From positions 1 to 39,287 of IMG/VR virus record IMGVR_UViG_3300042876_000381: a DNA stretch of 39,287 nucleotides. One strand, given 5' to 3'. A program made the position numbers and the translations under genes. Shown here one piece after another: positions 6,342 to 14,814 of this stretch (the stretch's first letter is position 1; every line of letters starts with the position of its first letter). The DNA is from a virus. Under the pieces are notes generated by a model. That model worked only from the letters and a program-made list of their open reading frames with translations. It was not told the origin of the DNA and did not search any database.

Positions 6342-8110
6342 ATCGCAAAACCCCTTCGCAAAATGCTGACAGTCAAAGATGAAGCGCGCTTGTTCTGAAT
6401 GACGTAGCGCGACGTTCCAGCATCCCAATAGATGTTGACGCGGCTAGGCGTGTCTTTGGTATTGGTGAAGAAGCCTGCCCAATCGCTGATTTCAGTGACG
6501 GTCAAAGTTGTCTGGGCTAAGTGATAGGTCGCGGCAACGTCTTCGCTGGTGAATATGTCGATAAACATATTGCAAAGATTGTCGCTGATTTCCTTGACCT
6601 CATCGACCGCCAGCGTGAACGGGACTCCCCCAAGCATTGTGTCCGAAACAATGGCACCGGAGCGACTATCAGCCTTGAAAACCCACTCTTCAACAAAGCC
6701 GATGTTGGTGACGTTCTCGCGGCGCACACAGACCGCGTTAGTCAACTGCATCGCAACGCCTGTGTTTGACCGGCAATTGATGAGGGTAAGCGACGAACCG
6801 GCGATAAAGGTCATGTTGACCGGAATCAGGCCAGAGCCGACGCCCTGCGCAAAAATCACATTGTCCAAAACAACCCGCTGCGCCTTGCGGAGATAAATCC
6901 CGTTCTGGTTCTGGTCCATGTAGGAATCGCGGATGACAAGGCTTTGCAGAACTTGGCTTCCCGCGTCCAAATACACCGAATAGCCGGTTGCATCGTCGGC
7001 CTGTTCGCGGCGCAGCTTTTCGATGACGAGGCCGTAGGATGCCCCCGCCGAGCCGCTTTCGCTCCAATAGATGCCATATTTGCCACCCGGCAGCGCCAGA
7101 TTGGAGAGCTGGCATGTGGTAATCATCACATCGGGTTCGAACTCGATGCACTTGCCCGTTGTCAGTGTCGTGGTAAGTTCAAGAACGCCCCCACCGCCGA
7201 TCATGAAATGGTCGGTATTCAGGGACGTGAAAACGGGGTTTTTGCCAATGACGAGCGGACGTGCGCAAGCGATTTCAGCGGTGTGGAAATTGACCGATTG
7301 CCGACCGCGAATGTAAACGCCAATCGACCCGCTACCCTGCCAAGCGCCCGTTGGGATAGCGATGCCGGTCAGTTCGAAGTCGGCGCAGTTTACAAGGGCG
7401 ATTGCAGTTTTATCGACCGTATTGCCGGACGTGAAGCCGACATTGTTCAAACTGCCTTGATACATGCCGCCAGCGGTTGCGCTGTGGTTGAACTCCAATG
7501 CCGTTCCCGCCAGTGTTGGCGTGTAGGAAATAATTGCTACGTTGCGACCTTCCCCTTCGGCATTGAACCTTTGCCCGTTCGCGGTAAACTTTGACGGCAA
7601 GACCCAAGTGCCTTTAGGGATATTCAGGCTAACCCCGCTCTGGTTATCGGTGTTGACGTTCTGCAACCCAGTAAGCGCGTTGGCTGTCGTGGCTTTGTCG
7701 GCAAGGGTCAGAATGTCCCTGCGCGCGGCCTGCATATCACGAGCGATTGAGCCTGTGCCTGCTGCGATGAAGCCGACATTTGCCGAACCACCGCTTTCAG
7801 CAAGTTCCGCAAGAACAGTGGAGTTGATTGGGTTTATATCGTGGACAACCACACTTCCGGTTGCGTTGGTCAGAATGCCGCGATACCGTAGCGAAGCATC
7901 GCCAAAGATATTTGGAAACTTTCCGCCCGCGTCTGCCACGACCGGATTGGTGTGTTCTACATCCATTGCCGCATTCGTATAGATTGCTTGGCGCGTTGTT
8001 GTGCCAGTCCCCGTTTCCGAGCCGATATAGAAATTCCACTTTGCGCCTGCATACGGATTGCCATTGGCATCCAATGCACGGTAAGCGGTTACGAGAAGCT
8101 CTGCGGCCAT
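6338..8110 (-). CDS. tailspike / tail fibre protein, 590 aa
   Basis: Host-recognition protein at the end of the structural module. Residues 1-110 form a probable particle-binding domain, with AYRALDANGNPYAGAKWNFY near the start, an opening seen in many spike proteins. Residues ~160-470 have the short, regularly spaced beta-strands and turn residues of a right-handed beta-helix with pectate-lyase-like repeats. The C-terminal ~100 residues would be the trimerising cap. Start: ATG with CCGGAG six bases upstream. A depolymerase activity is possible but no catalytic residues can be named. Confidence 0.75.
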   Translation of the reverse strand: MAAELLVTAYRALDANGNPYAGAKWNFYIGSETGTGTTTRQAIYTNAAMDVEHTNPVVADAGGKFPNIFGDASLRYRGILTNATGSVVVHDINPINSTVLAELAESGGSANVGFIAAGTGSIARDMQAARRDILTLADKATTANALTGLQNVNTDNQSGVSLNIPKGTWVLPSKFTANGQRFNAEGEGRNVAIISYTPTLAGTALEFNHSATAGGMYQGSLNNVGFTSGNTVDKTAIALVNCADFELTGIAIPTGAWQGSGSIGVYIRGRQSVNFHTAEIACARPLVIGKNPVFTSLNTDHFMIGGGGVLELTTTLTTGKCIEFEPDVMITTCQLSNLALPGGKYGIYWSESGSAGASYGLVIEKLRREQADDATGYSVYLDAGSQVLQSLVIRDSYMDQNQNGIYLRKAQRVVLDNVIFAQGVGSGLIPVNMTFIAGSSLTLINCRSNTGVAMQLTNAVCVRRENVTNIGFVEEWVFKADSRSGAIVSDTMLGGVPFTLAVDEVKEISDNLCNMFIDIFTSEDVAATYHLAQTTLTVTEISDWAGFFTNTKDTPSRVNIYWDAGTSRYVIQNKRASSLTVSILRRGFAI

Positions 8111-8210
8111 CGTTTACTCCGGTCTATAATGATGTTACAGGAATGCGATGCGCGACCTTATGCGGCCCCGCTTTTGGGTGCTGGCTATTCTGCTTTGGTA
8201 TTTCTGGCCG

Positions 8211-11159
8211 TCAGTTGCCTTCTTCTTCACTGGCGGCAAGTTTACCGGGTGACTGCCCGAAACTGTCGGCCAAGGCTTGCTTAAGCGCCAGAATGTCGGC
8301 AGCGGCAACGCTGTTCTGTGGAGCAGTTTTCTGCAATGTGTCAAACCAGCGGCTGATCGCAGCCGGGTTTGTCGTCTCCGGCGCGCTACGCAACATTTTG
8401 GTAACGTCCTTGTTCAACATCAGACGCGCTGCCCGCTTTTCGCCCATCTTGGAAAATGCAGGGATTGCTACAGCCCCGCCGATGGCTCCTACAGGCCCGC
8501 CAAGGCCAGCCCCCGCACCGATGCCCATGAAGCGCAACAGAAGGCCTTTAAGCCCCCCTACTTCGCGCCGGGTGTTCGTGCCTATCGGTGCCACATTGGC
8601 ATCCTGCTTGGACCGTGCAAGGGCTTTCAGGTTCATCAATGACTTGTAACCATCGGGACCAAAGACTTCGCGCAATGTGGCGGGATTGACCTTCTTATGG
8701 TCAAGGTTCGTCGCCAGCGCGGCAAGCGTAAATTCGCCGTTCCCTGCCTTACCAAGATTGGCTGCGATTGCAGCGCGCAAGTCGGCCTTTTCGGATTCCT
8801 CCATCGAGCGGAACACTTTGGCAAATTTGGCACTGCTGCCACCCGGTTTAATCATCGCCATAACGCGCTGTGCAGCCCGTTCTGCCTCCACAGGGCTTTT
8901 CTTTGTGCCCACCAGTTCCTTTACCACAGACTGCTTGAATTGGCTATATTCAGCCCATTTTTCGTTTGCGCGCTTTAGAGATGCCGCCGCCGCACTGTTG
9001 CCACTGGCAACAAGCGACTCTTCCAAATCCCGCGCCGCCGCGTCCATGATCTCGATAAGTTCGACTTCTTTGGCCGAGAACGCCAAATCATTGTCTTTGA
9101 TATGCTGCCGGACAATTTCACGATTGGCCTGCAAAGTTTCAGTCGTGACGCCTGTTTTTTCGAAGTTGCCTTTGATTTTGCTAAGCAACGAGATTTGCCC
9201 CTCATTGCCTTCCGGCGTCACAGATTTGATCGCCGCAATCTTGTCGTCAACGGTTTTGGAAACCTGTGTGGCGGGTGCCTTGAAACCCGGAGCCTGCATC
9301 TCTGCCCTACGGTAAAGAGCGGACGCTTCTTGCGACATCTTGCTCTTCTCGCGCTTCACAACGTCCTGAATAGCCGTGCCTGCGTTGAAGCCCTCTTTGA
9401 CCGTGCCAGCGCCGCCAATTTCAGTCAGACGGCTTTCGATAGCCGCTGCATCGTCCATTGCGGCCTTGCCAATCAATTCGCCGCCGCCATCGCTTGCCTT
9501 CAATTCGTTGTAACGCCCGCGCGTTGAAGGGGCTACGTCCTGAATGCGGACAGGGATATTCTCATCCATGCCAGCGCGAACGATATTGGCGTTCTGGTTG
9601 ACCTCTTGCGCCAAGGCATTTTGCGGAAACATACCCCGCACCTTGCCAGCTACAGGCGCGAGTGCGTTCATCCCCCTTTGCGCGATGGGCGCAAGTGCGT
9701 TCACTGCCTTTTCTGTGGCTTGCGGGGCAAAGCGCCCGATAGCGCCGCCTGCCAACCCGCCCAATATCCTGTTGTCGTTCTGATCCAATGCGCCATAGGC
9801 CGCGCCCGACAATGTTGCGCCGGTCTTTGTTGCAAGCGCGTTGGTCACAGCAGCGGGAGCCATCAATGCGCCTGTCACCGCACCGCCCACTTCACCCGCC
9901 AGCGATGCAACAGGCCGATTTTCGCGCAGATAGTCCTTTACGCTTTGAACGCGCGCGCCTTGATCCTCACCGGCCACAAGTCCTACAATTTCGTCAATGC
10001 CGCCCATTGTCAGAGCATTAAGGCTTCCCACACCATAAGCGCCAAGAGGGGAGTCGAGAAACGCGCCCGCCGCCTTTTGAACGCCGGTCCGCTTTTCATC
10101 GGGGCGCGGGACAAATGAACCACGCTCCCCACGCTTGATCTGGCGCTGCAAGTCCGCCCGCGAGTTGGTGTTGATATTGAGACCAAGGCGTTTCGCTTCT
10201 GCGAATAGCTGGTCAACAGTCCTGATTTGCCCGGACAGCCAAAGATTGTTCAATTCATCATTGGCGGCTTTCAGCTTTTCGCTGACTTGCATTTCGGCAT
10301 TAAAATCAGGGACAGTCGAACCATCGGAAGGAATTTCCGAAACGCCCATTGCGGGGTCAATAAGGGGCCTCCCGCCACCAGCAGGGCCGATAGGCTCATT
10401 GCCGGGGTCAAAGGAGCCATCGGGGTTCATGCCGATTGGCTTGCCGTTGTCCTGTATCATGGCAGGATCGACGTAAAGGCCGGTTGTCTCTTGCGTGGCG
10501 TCAGGCGTATCGCCCGCCCTTAATTTTTCATACGCAGCAAGCGTTTCTTCCAACAATTTGCCGCTACTTTGTTTCAGGCCAGCAATGGCACGAATGCGCG
10601 CTTGTCGCTTTGCCTCAATGACTGCGGGGCCGTCACCGGGCATGGGAAAATAGATTCTGCGCTGGCGCTCCATTTCTTCTGGCGGGATCGCCGCACCGGA
10701 ATCTTGGCGTAGTGACGCCGCAATAAATTCGTCTTGGTTTGTGTCTGCTACCTGTCGTTCAGGGCTATTGCCTACTCCTGCGGGGAGTTCGTTCAGCAAG
10801 TCTGGCGTCCACTCGGACAATGTTTGCCCAACTAACGAGCGTGGGCCAATGCCCAAGCCTTCATAGCTTTCATTAGCACCCAGTGCGCGCAGAAGGAACG
10901 CCGCTGCTTTGCGTTCTTCACCAACTGCGGACGCAACATCGCCATCCGCAAGTTTTTTCTGCCTTTCCTGAATATCAAGAGCGTCTTTTTCAGCATCACG
11001 AGCGCTTTTTTCCTGATCCAGTTCAAATTTGGCGCGTTGCATCTGCTGGTCTTCAGCCTTGTAAGGATCGACCTTCGGCGGCGCACCATAAACCGGGCCT
11101 GTGGCGGGCTTTGGCGTGTCAAGAACGAATCCGGGCGGTAACTGCATCTTATTCCCCAA
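8211..11159 (-). CDS. large ejection / internal virion protein, 982 aa
   Basis: Longest gene of the window, placed where P22-like phages encode the proteins ejected with the DNA (gp7, gp20, gp16). Residues ~30-75 are a charged coiled coil. About 400-500 and 870-900 are Gly/Ala-rich hydrophobic segments (VGGAVTGALMAPAAV, GIGAGAGLGGPVGAIGGAV) that could insert in a membrane. The middle is a long alpha-helical region. I see no transglycosylase motif. The gp16 role is inferred from position and composition. About 100 bases separate it from the tailspike gene. Confidence 0.7.
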   Translation of the reverse strand: MGNKMQLPPGFVLDTPKPATGPVYGAPPKVDPYKAEDQQMQRAKFELDQEKSARDAEKDALDIQERQKKLADGDVASAVGEERKAAAFLLRALGANESYEGLGIGPRSLVGQTLSEWTPDLLNELPAGVGNSPERQVADTNQDEFIAASLRQDSGAAIPPEEMERQRRIYFPMPGDGPAVIEAKRQARIRAIAGLKQSSGKLLEETLAAYEKLRAGDTPDATQETTGLYVDPAMIQDNGKPIGMNPDGSFDPGNEPIGPAGGGRPLIDPAMGVSEIPSDGSTVPDFNAEMQVSEKLKAANDELNNLWLSGQIRTVDQLFAEAKRLGLNINTNSRADLQRQIKRGERGSFVPRPDEKRTGVQKAAGAFLDSPLGAYGVGSLNALTMGGIDEIVGLVAGEDQGARVQSVKDYLRENRPVASLAGEVGGAVTGALMAPAAVTNALATKTGATLSGAAYGALDQNDNRILGGLAGGAIGRFAPQATEKAVNALAPIAQRGMNALAPVAGKVRGMFPQNALAQEVNQNANIVRAGMDENIPVRIQDVAPSTRGRYNELKASDGGGELIGKAAMDDAAAIESRLTEIGGAGTVKEGFNAGTAIQDVVKREKSKMSQEASALYRRAEMQAPGFKAPATQVSKTVDDKIAAIKSVTPEGNEGQISLLSKIKGNFEKTGVTTETLQANREIVRQHIKDNDLAFSAKEVELIEIMDAAARDLEESLVASGNSAAAASLKRANEKWAEYSQFKQSVVKELVGTKKSPVEAERAAQRVMAMIKPGGSSAKFAKVFRSMEESEKADLRAAIAANLGKAGNGEFTLAALATNLDHKKVNPATLREVFGPDGYKSLMNLKALARSKQDANVAPIGTNTRREVGGLKGLLLRFMGIGAGAGLGGPVGAIGGAVAIPAFSKMGEKRAARLMLNKDVTKMLRSAPETTNPAAISRWFDTLQKTAPQNSVAAADILALKQALADSFGQSPGKLAASEEEGN

Positions 11160-11466
11160 TCACTACATGCCAATGTGGGCCGGTTGCGTGGCTGGACGGG
11201 TTTTTCACCTCGTCGCGCGCTTCGATAATCTTGTAACCCGCCGCCCTGATTTTCCCGACATACTGCTCGAACGTCATGCCCGGTATCGGTGCAATATCGA
11301 CCGCACCCTTGCTCTTTGCGTGCCAGCTATTCGGATTCTTTTTCGATAACGGGTGATTAGGCCCGCGATAGCCAGACGTTACCTTGACGCCGGGGAACAG
11401 CTTTTGGATAACCCCTGTGCCGTTGTCACTCGCCCGGAAAGTTGCCAGCGCCGTTGCCGACGCCAC
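11149..11466 (-). CDS. M15-family peptidase domain protein, 105 aa
   Basis: Contains SGYRGPNHPL, then SWHAKSKGAVDIAP and GPHWHVVI: the H-x(7)-D and H-x-H layout of Peptidase_M15 zinc D-Ala-D-Ala carboxypeptidases and endopeptidases (His49, Asp57, His98/His100). It would cut peptidoglycan cross-links. Its place among ejection proteins suggests a virion-carried lysin for DNA entry rather than a host-lysis enzyme. The only start available is a GTG at 11466, 41 bases inside the upstream gene and on top of an AGGAGG sequence, so the true start, or a frameshift fusion to the gene before it, is open. Confidence 0.7.
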   Translation of the reverse strand: MASATALATFRASDNGTGVIQKLFPGVKVTSGYRGPNHPLSKKNPNSWHAKSKGAVDIAPIPGMTFEQYVGKIRAAGYKIIEARDEVKNPSSHATGPHWHVVIGE

Positions 11467-12220
11467 CTCCTACTGGCTGCCATTGCCCGTTCTGAAATAC
11501 GATCTTTTCACCCGTTGCCGGATTGGTTGCGGTCTGCCCTTCACTGACACCGCCAACCGGAGCGCCCGCCTGCTGTCCGCCCGGATTAGGCACAATCACA
11601 GGGGTTATTCCCCCGCCTGCAATGTCATATGCAGCAACGCCGCCGCCTTGCGTATAAGGAACTGTCTTGACCGTGCTGTATTTGCTTTTCAGGATACGGC
11701 CAATCTCTGCCTGAAATTCAGGCGTCCCGGGCTGCAATCCCGCCGCCACGACCTCTTGAGCAATCAATGGCAATTCAGGGTCATTGTTCAAAACCGCGCG
11801 GGCGATGGCCGATTGCGTCCTGATAAATTCGGGGTCAAACTGTGGCGGCGCGCTTTCAACAGGCAGGCCCAATTGCCGCGCAACATTCAAATTGCGCTGA
11901 TAGCTGATTTCATCGGTGCTGTCGTCCAGCAAGTCAGCAACCTTCGCCAATTGCGCCCGCTGCTGCTCCTGCTGCTGGCTTTGCGCTGCCTCCATGCTGC
12001 CGCGCAATTCAAACGCTGCCCTTGGGTCGATTGGCGCAAGCGCATTAACCGCGCTCATATCGCCATTGTAAGCGCCCGCGTAAGCTGCCTTTGTCGCCTC
12101 TTGCCGTTCACGCTGCTCTTTCTGCATACGCAGTTGCGTTCCAAATTCCATGCCCTGCGCCAAAGCGTTCATGGCGTTGCCAGCATGGTTGAAGTTTTGA
12201 AGTCCAGCTAAAGCGTTCAT
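11426..12220 (-). CDS. probable ejection protein, 264 aa
   Basis: Gln- and Ala-rich helical N-terminal half (EQRERQEATK, SQQQEQQRAQLAKVADLLDD) followed by a Gly/Pro-rich tail. This composition and position, between two other candidate ejection proteins, fit a P22 gp20-like DNA-injection protein. No sequence motif proves it. The C-terminal end overlaps the M15 peptidase gene. Confidence 0.6.
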   Translation of the reverse strand: MNALAGLQNFNHAGNAMNALAQGMEFGTQLRMQKEQRERQEATKAAYAGAYNGDMSAVNALAPIDPRAAFELRGSMEAAQSQQQEQQRAQLAKVADLLDDSTDEISYQRNLNVARQLGLPVESAPPQFDPEFIRTQSAIARAVLNNDPELPLIAQEVVAAGLQPGTPEFQAEIGRILKSKYSTVKTVPYTQGGGVAAYDIAGGGITPVIVPNPGGQQAGAPVGGVSEGQTATNPATGEKIVFQNGQWQPVGGGVGNGAGNFPGE

Positions 12221-12351
12221 TGCTTTTCCAATCGTTCGATTTCAGCCTTGATTTTTTCAGCCGATTGTTTCCATCCCGGCTTGTCGTCGCGGGCGCGCAG
12301 TTTGGCCTTCAATTCGGCAAGGCGCTGCTTGTCCTCATCGCTCACCACCAC
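12217..12351 (-). CDS. small charged coiled-coil protein, 44 aa
   Basis: Starts at one of three consecutive GTG codons (VVVSDEDKQRL) that overlap the stop of the upstream gene, with GGGAG nine bases before the first. The remainder is a highly charged helix (LAELKAKLRARDD...SAEKIKAEIERLEKQ). The TGA overlaps the next ATG by ATGA. It may be a chaperone or scaffold for the ejection proteins; that is only a guess from context. Confidence 0.6.
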   Translation of the reverse strand: MVVSDEDKQRLAELKAKLRARDDKPGWKQSAEKIKAEIERLEKQ

Positions 12352-13271
12352 TTTTTGTAACTCCCATACGCACCGAGGGCGTTGTTGAAGGATGACGTGA
12401 TGCCGCCGATCATGTTGTTGGTGTTGTTGGCCTTCGCCACCGCCGCATTCGCTGCGGTCTGGCCTTGGTTTTGCGCAATGCCGCTTGCCGCATTGGCATA
12501 ATTGGTTTGCACCCCGGACAGGGCATTTGCCGCGCCTACGCCAACCCGCTGCTGATCCTGCAATGCGCCAAAATAATTCCAATACTCCGCGCTGCCGATG
12601 TCTTGCCCGAACCGCTGATAGGCTTTTGCCGTTGCGCCCGAATTGCGCACCGGAGCGCCAGCGGCCAAAGCCCTCATGCCTTCGTTAAAGCGAAAATTGT
12701 AACCCGTGTTGTCGCGCCAGTTGCCAAAAGCGTTTTCAGCCTGTGCCAGTTCGTTAGGCTGCGTGTTGCCCGTTCCGAACGCGGCCTGTTCTGCCGGAGA
12801 GCCCGCCAGTGTGCCGTTTGCTTGCATTTGAAAATAATTATTCGGGTCAGGCTCCTGCGTTTCATACTGCATATCACGGTAACGTTGCTCGATTATGCCG
12901 TCCCCATAACCACTGCCGCCCATATAGCCGGGTGTTCCTTGGGGGACATAAGGATTGCCGAATTGCCCCTGCGATACGCCGCCAAACTGATACTTTCCCG
13001 TTTGCGGGCTATCCACAGGGCCGGTCGAGCCTAGGCCCAAAAGCGCGTTTATGCGATTGTTCGCGGCAAGGCCGGTGTTGTAAAATGGCTGCTGCATCGC
13101 CAGATTTTGATTACGCGCTTCCCGCTGTGCTTGAAGGGCGCGTTCATCGGCTGCGTTCTGTGCGGCAGTCGCCTTGTTAATGGCCTTGCTGTTTTTCGAT
13201 GCACCGATGGCACTCGCACCAGCGCCAATCACAGCAGAGCCGATCAGGGCCGCGCCCATGCTTATCGCCAT
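12342..13271 (-). CDS. probable ejection / DNA-transfer protein, 309 aa
   Basis: N-terminal hydrophobic Gly/Ala segment (ISMGAALIGSAVIGAGASAI), an Ala/Gln/Asn-rich helix, then a Gly/Tyr/Asn-rich middle and an Asn/Ala-rich C-terminus. This is the usual composition of podovirus internal virion proteins such as P22 gp7. The call rests on composition and neighbours. Confidence 0.65.
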   Translation of the reverse strand: MAISMGAALIGSAVIGAGASAIGASKNSKAINKATAAQNAADERALQAQREARNQNLAMQQPFYNTGLAANNRINALLGLGSTGPVDSPQTGKYQFGGVSQGQFGNPYVPQGTPGYMGGSGYGDGIIEQRYRDMQYETQEPDPNNYFQMQANGTLAGSPAEQAAFGTGNTQPNELAQAENAFGNWRDNTGYNFRFNEGMRALAAGAPVRNSGATAKAYQRFGQDIGSAEYWNYFGALQDQQRVGVGAANALSGVQTNYANAASGIAQNQGQTAANAAVAKANNTNNMIGGITSSFNNALGAYGSYKKWW

Positions 13272-13272
13272 A

Positions 13273-13689
13273 TCACAATTCCTTTATGTAACTATGCTCG
13301 TTGGCGACGTAACCCCGCCACTCAAGTAATCTGCCGACTGCGCGTGGTCGCATTGTCGCCATGCAAAACATTGTCCAAAACTTGGCACCTAAATCTTTTG
13401 CTTGGGCCTCGCAGACATCTAACAAATCCAGCCCTACGCCTTCCTCTGAATACCAGAAAAACTCTTGCCCCACTTTGACCGCGTGGTTGAACGGGTGTGG
13501 GTAACAAAGCCCGCCGATCATCCCGCTTTTTGAAACCAGCAAGATACCTTCTGGGCTTTCAATCAATTGAGAAAGAGTGGCGGCGACGCTGACGGGATCG
13601 TAACCAACCGCCAACGCTGCCCGCGCCGCCATTCTCTCCCCCATGTCCACTATCGACGGTATGTCATCGACCGTGGCTTCCCTAATCAT
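13273..13689 (-). CDS. GNAT-like acetyltransferase, 138 aa
   Basis: Opens IREATVDDIPSIVDMGERM, the typical first strand and helix of Gcn5-related N-acetyltransferases. It continues through EGILLVSKSGMIGGLCYPH and EEGVGLDLLDVCEAQAKDLGAKFW, near the acetyl-CoA site, to LLEWRGYV before the C-terminus. The pyrophosphate loop (Q/R-x-x-G-x-G/A) is not clear. Substrate unknown. It sits between tail genes and ejection-protein genes, with a 4-base overlap upstream, so it is expressed late and may modify a virion protein or enter the cell with the DNA. Confidence 0.75.
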   Translation of the reverse strand: MIREATVDDIPSIVDMGERMAARAALAVGYDPVSVAATLSQLIESPEGILLVSKSGMIGGLCYPHPFNHAVKVGQEFFWYSEEGVGLDLLDVCEAQAKDLGAKFWTMFCMATMRPRAVGRLLEWRGYVANEHSYIKEL

Positions 13690-14414
13690 TCAGGCAACGT
13701 CCGCACATAGCCCGGTGGCGTTGTTCCTGTTCCCGTAGAAGGAGGATCGCCAATCATCGGGATTGTCACCCCGCCGACAACGTGAATCGTGCCTGTCTGC
13801 GTTACTTCGTCGATCGTGCCGATGTAGGAAACTGCCCCGCCTTCGCGCGCTGCATCGAGATAATACACCCGCACAAACTGGCCTTCGGTGAAGCCAGAAA
13901 TTGACCCTGCATCCACTGCTACCGGAGCCGAACCATCGGCATAGTCCCTGTCATGGGCTGAAATGTTAATCACCCCGTCGCTCGTGGCGCTCAACAGCCC
14001 GTCAACCGGAACCGTCTTGCTGTTAGCCAAGGCAATATCCGCTTCGACACTCGCCACCTGTGCCGCTGTCTGTGCCTGTGCGTTAATCACTGCCTGCAAT
14101 TGCGCCACAATGACTTCAAGTGTGTCGATCTGCGCCTGCTGGTTCCTGAAAGCCGCCTCAATGGCCTCTAGGTTCCGTTGCTCTCTGATTTGCTCCCGCA
14201 TTGAAGGGGAGCCGTCCTTGTCAACAATCGCATCGCCGCGACTGTGCCGGTCCAGCTTTACGTCTTCGCCAAGCAATCCGGTTTCCAGCGAAACCCCAAG
14301 ACTGACATTACCCCCTGTGAAAGACGCGACATAAGGCGTGTAATCCAGCCCGTTAAAAAATCCCGTGCCTCCTGTGAACCTGTAAAGCCCCGGCGTGAAT
14401 GACAGGCTAGGCAA
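13686..14414 (-). CDS. structural protein, probable tail or fibre component, 242 aa
   Basis: Opens PSLSFTPGLYRFTGGTGFFNG. The central helical region (REQIREQRNLEAIEAAFRNQ, then a heptad-like stretch) is flanked by beta-rich ends, and the C-terminal tail is PPSTGTGTTPPG. This is the layout of a trimeric fibre shaft or neck protein. Position after the gp10-like gene supports a virion role. No family name can be given. Confidence 0.6.
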   Translation of the reverse strand: MPSLSFTPGLYRFTGGTGFFNGLDYTPYVASFTGGNVSLGVSLETGLLGEDVKLDRHSRGDAIVDKDGSPSMREQIREQRNLEAIEAAFRNQQAQIDTLEVIVAQLQAVINAQAQTAAQVASVEADIALANSKTVPVDGLLSATSDGVINISAHDRDYADGSAPVAVDAGSISGFTEGQFVRVYYLDAAREGGAVSYIGTIDEVTQTGTIHVVGGVTIPMIGDPPSTGTGTTPPGYVRTLPE

Positions 14415-14814
14415 TTTGGAATACCGTCCCGCCGTTTATCGGGAACGCCTGCAAATCCGGCAGCGTGTAGGGTGTGCCATAATCGACATAACCAATCAGT
14501 TCATCATTGGTCGCAGTGTCGTTATACAGAACCACATAGCGGAATGGCCCTACAGTGCCGCCAGAGGCCGATAGCGTGGCCGTTGCAAGCACAAGGCTGT
14601 ATGTCCCCCCTGTCTGGCTTGATGACGTCACAGTGGCCGTTAAACCGCCTGCCGTGTAGCCATTGCCCGCTGCGATTTCCGTAATATTGGCTTTGACCGT
14701 GTTTGACAGGCTCGGCGCGGTGTTGGAAAGCATCCATTTCAGCGTGTCAGAGGCAAGATTGTGCTTCTTTTCGCAAATGTCCTCTAAAAAGCAGTTGAAT
14801 TTGACAAAAGCCAT
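14407..14814 (-). CDS. structural protein, 135 aa
   Basis: N-terminal FVKFNCFLEDICEKKHNL, then repeated Thr/Ser/Gly-rich beta segments (GGLTATVTSSSQTGGTYSLV). It looks like a beta-sandwich virion protein similar to many uncharacterised phage tail proteins. It overlaps its neighbours by 1 base upstream and 8 bases downstream. Confidence 0.6.
   Translation of the reverse strand: MAFVKFNCFLEDICEKKHNLASDTLKWMLSNTAPSLSNTVKANITEIAAGNGYTAGGLTATVTSSSQTGGTYSLVLATATLSASGGTVGPFRYVVLYNDTATNDELIGYVDYGTPYTLPDLQAFPINGGTVFQIA

Noticed and set aside
8135-8230. 31-aa basic ORF (GTG) between the 982-aa protein and tailspike genes
   Set aside because: No Shine-Dalgarno and no recognisable sequence; probably by chance in the 100-base gap.
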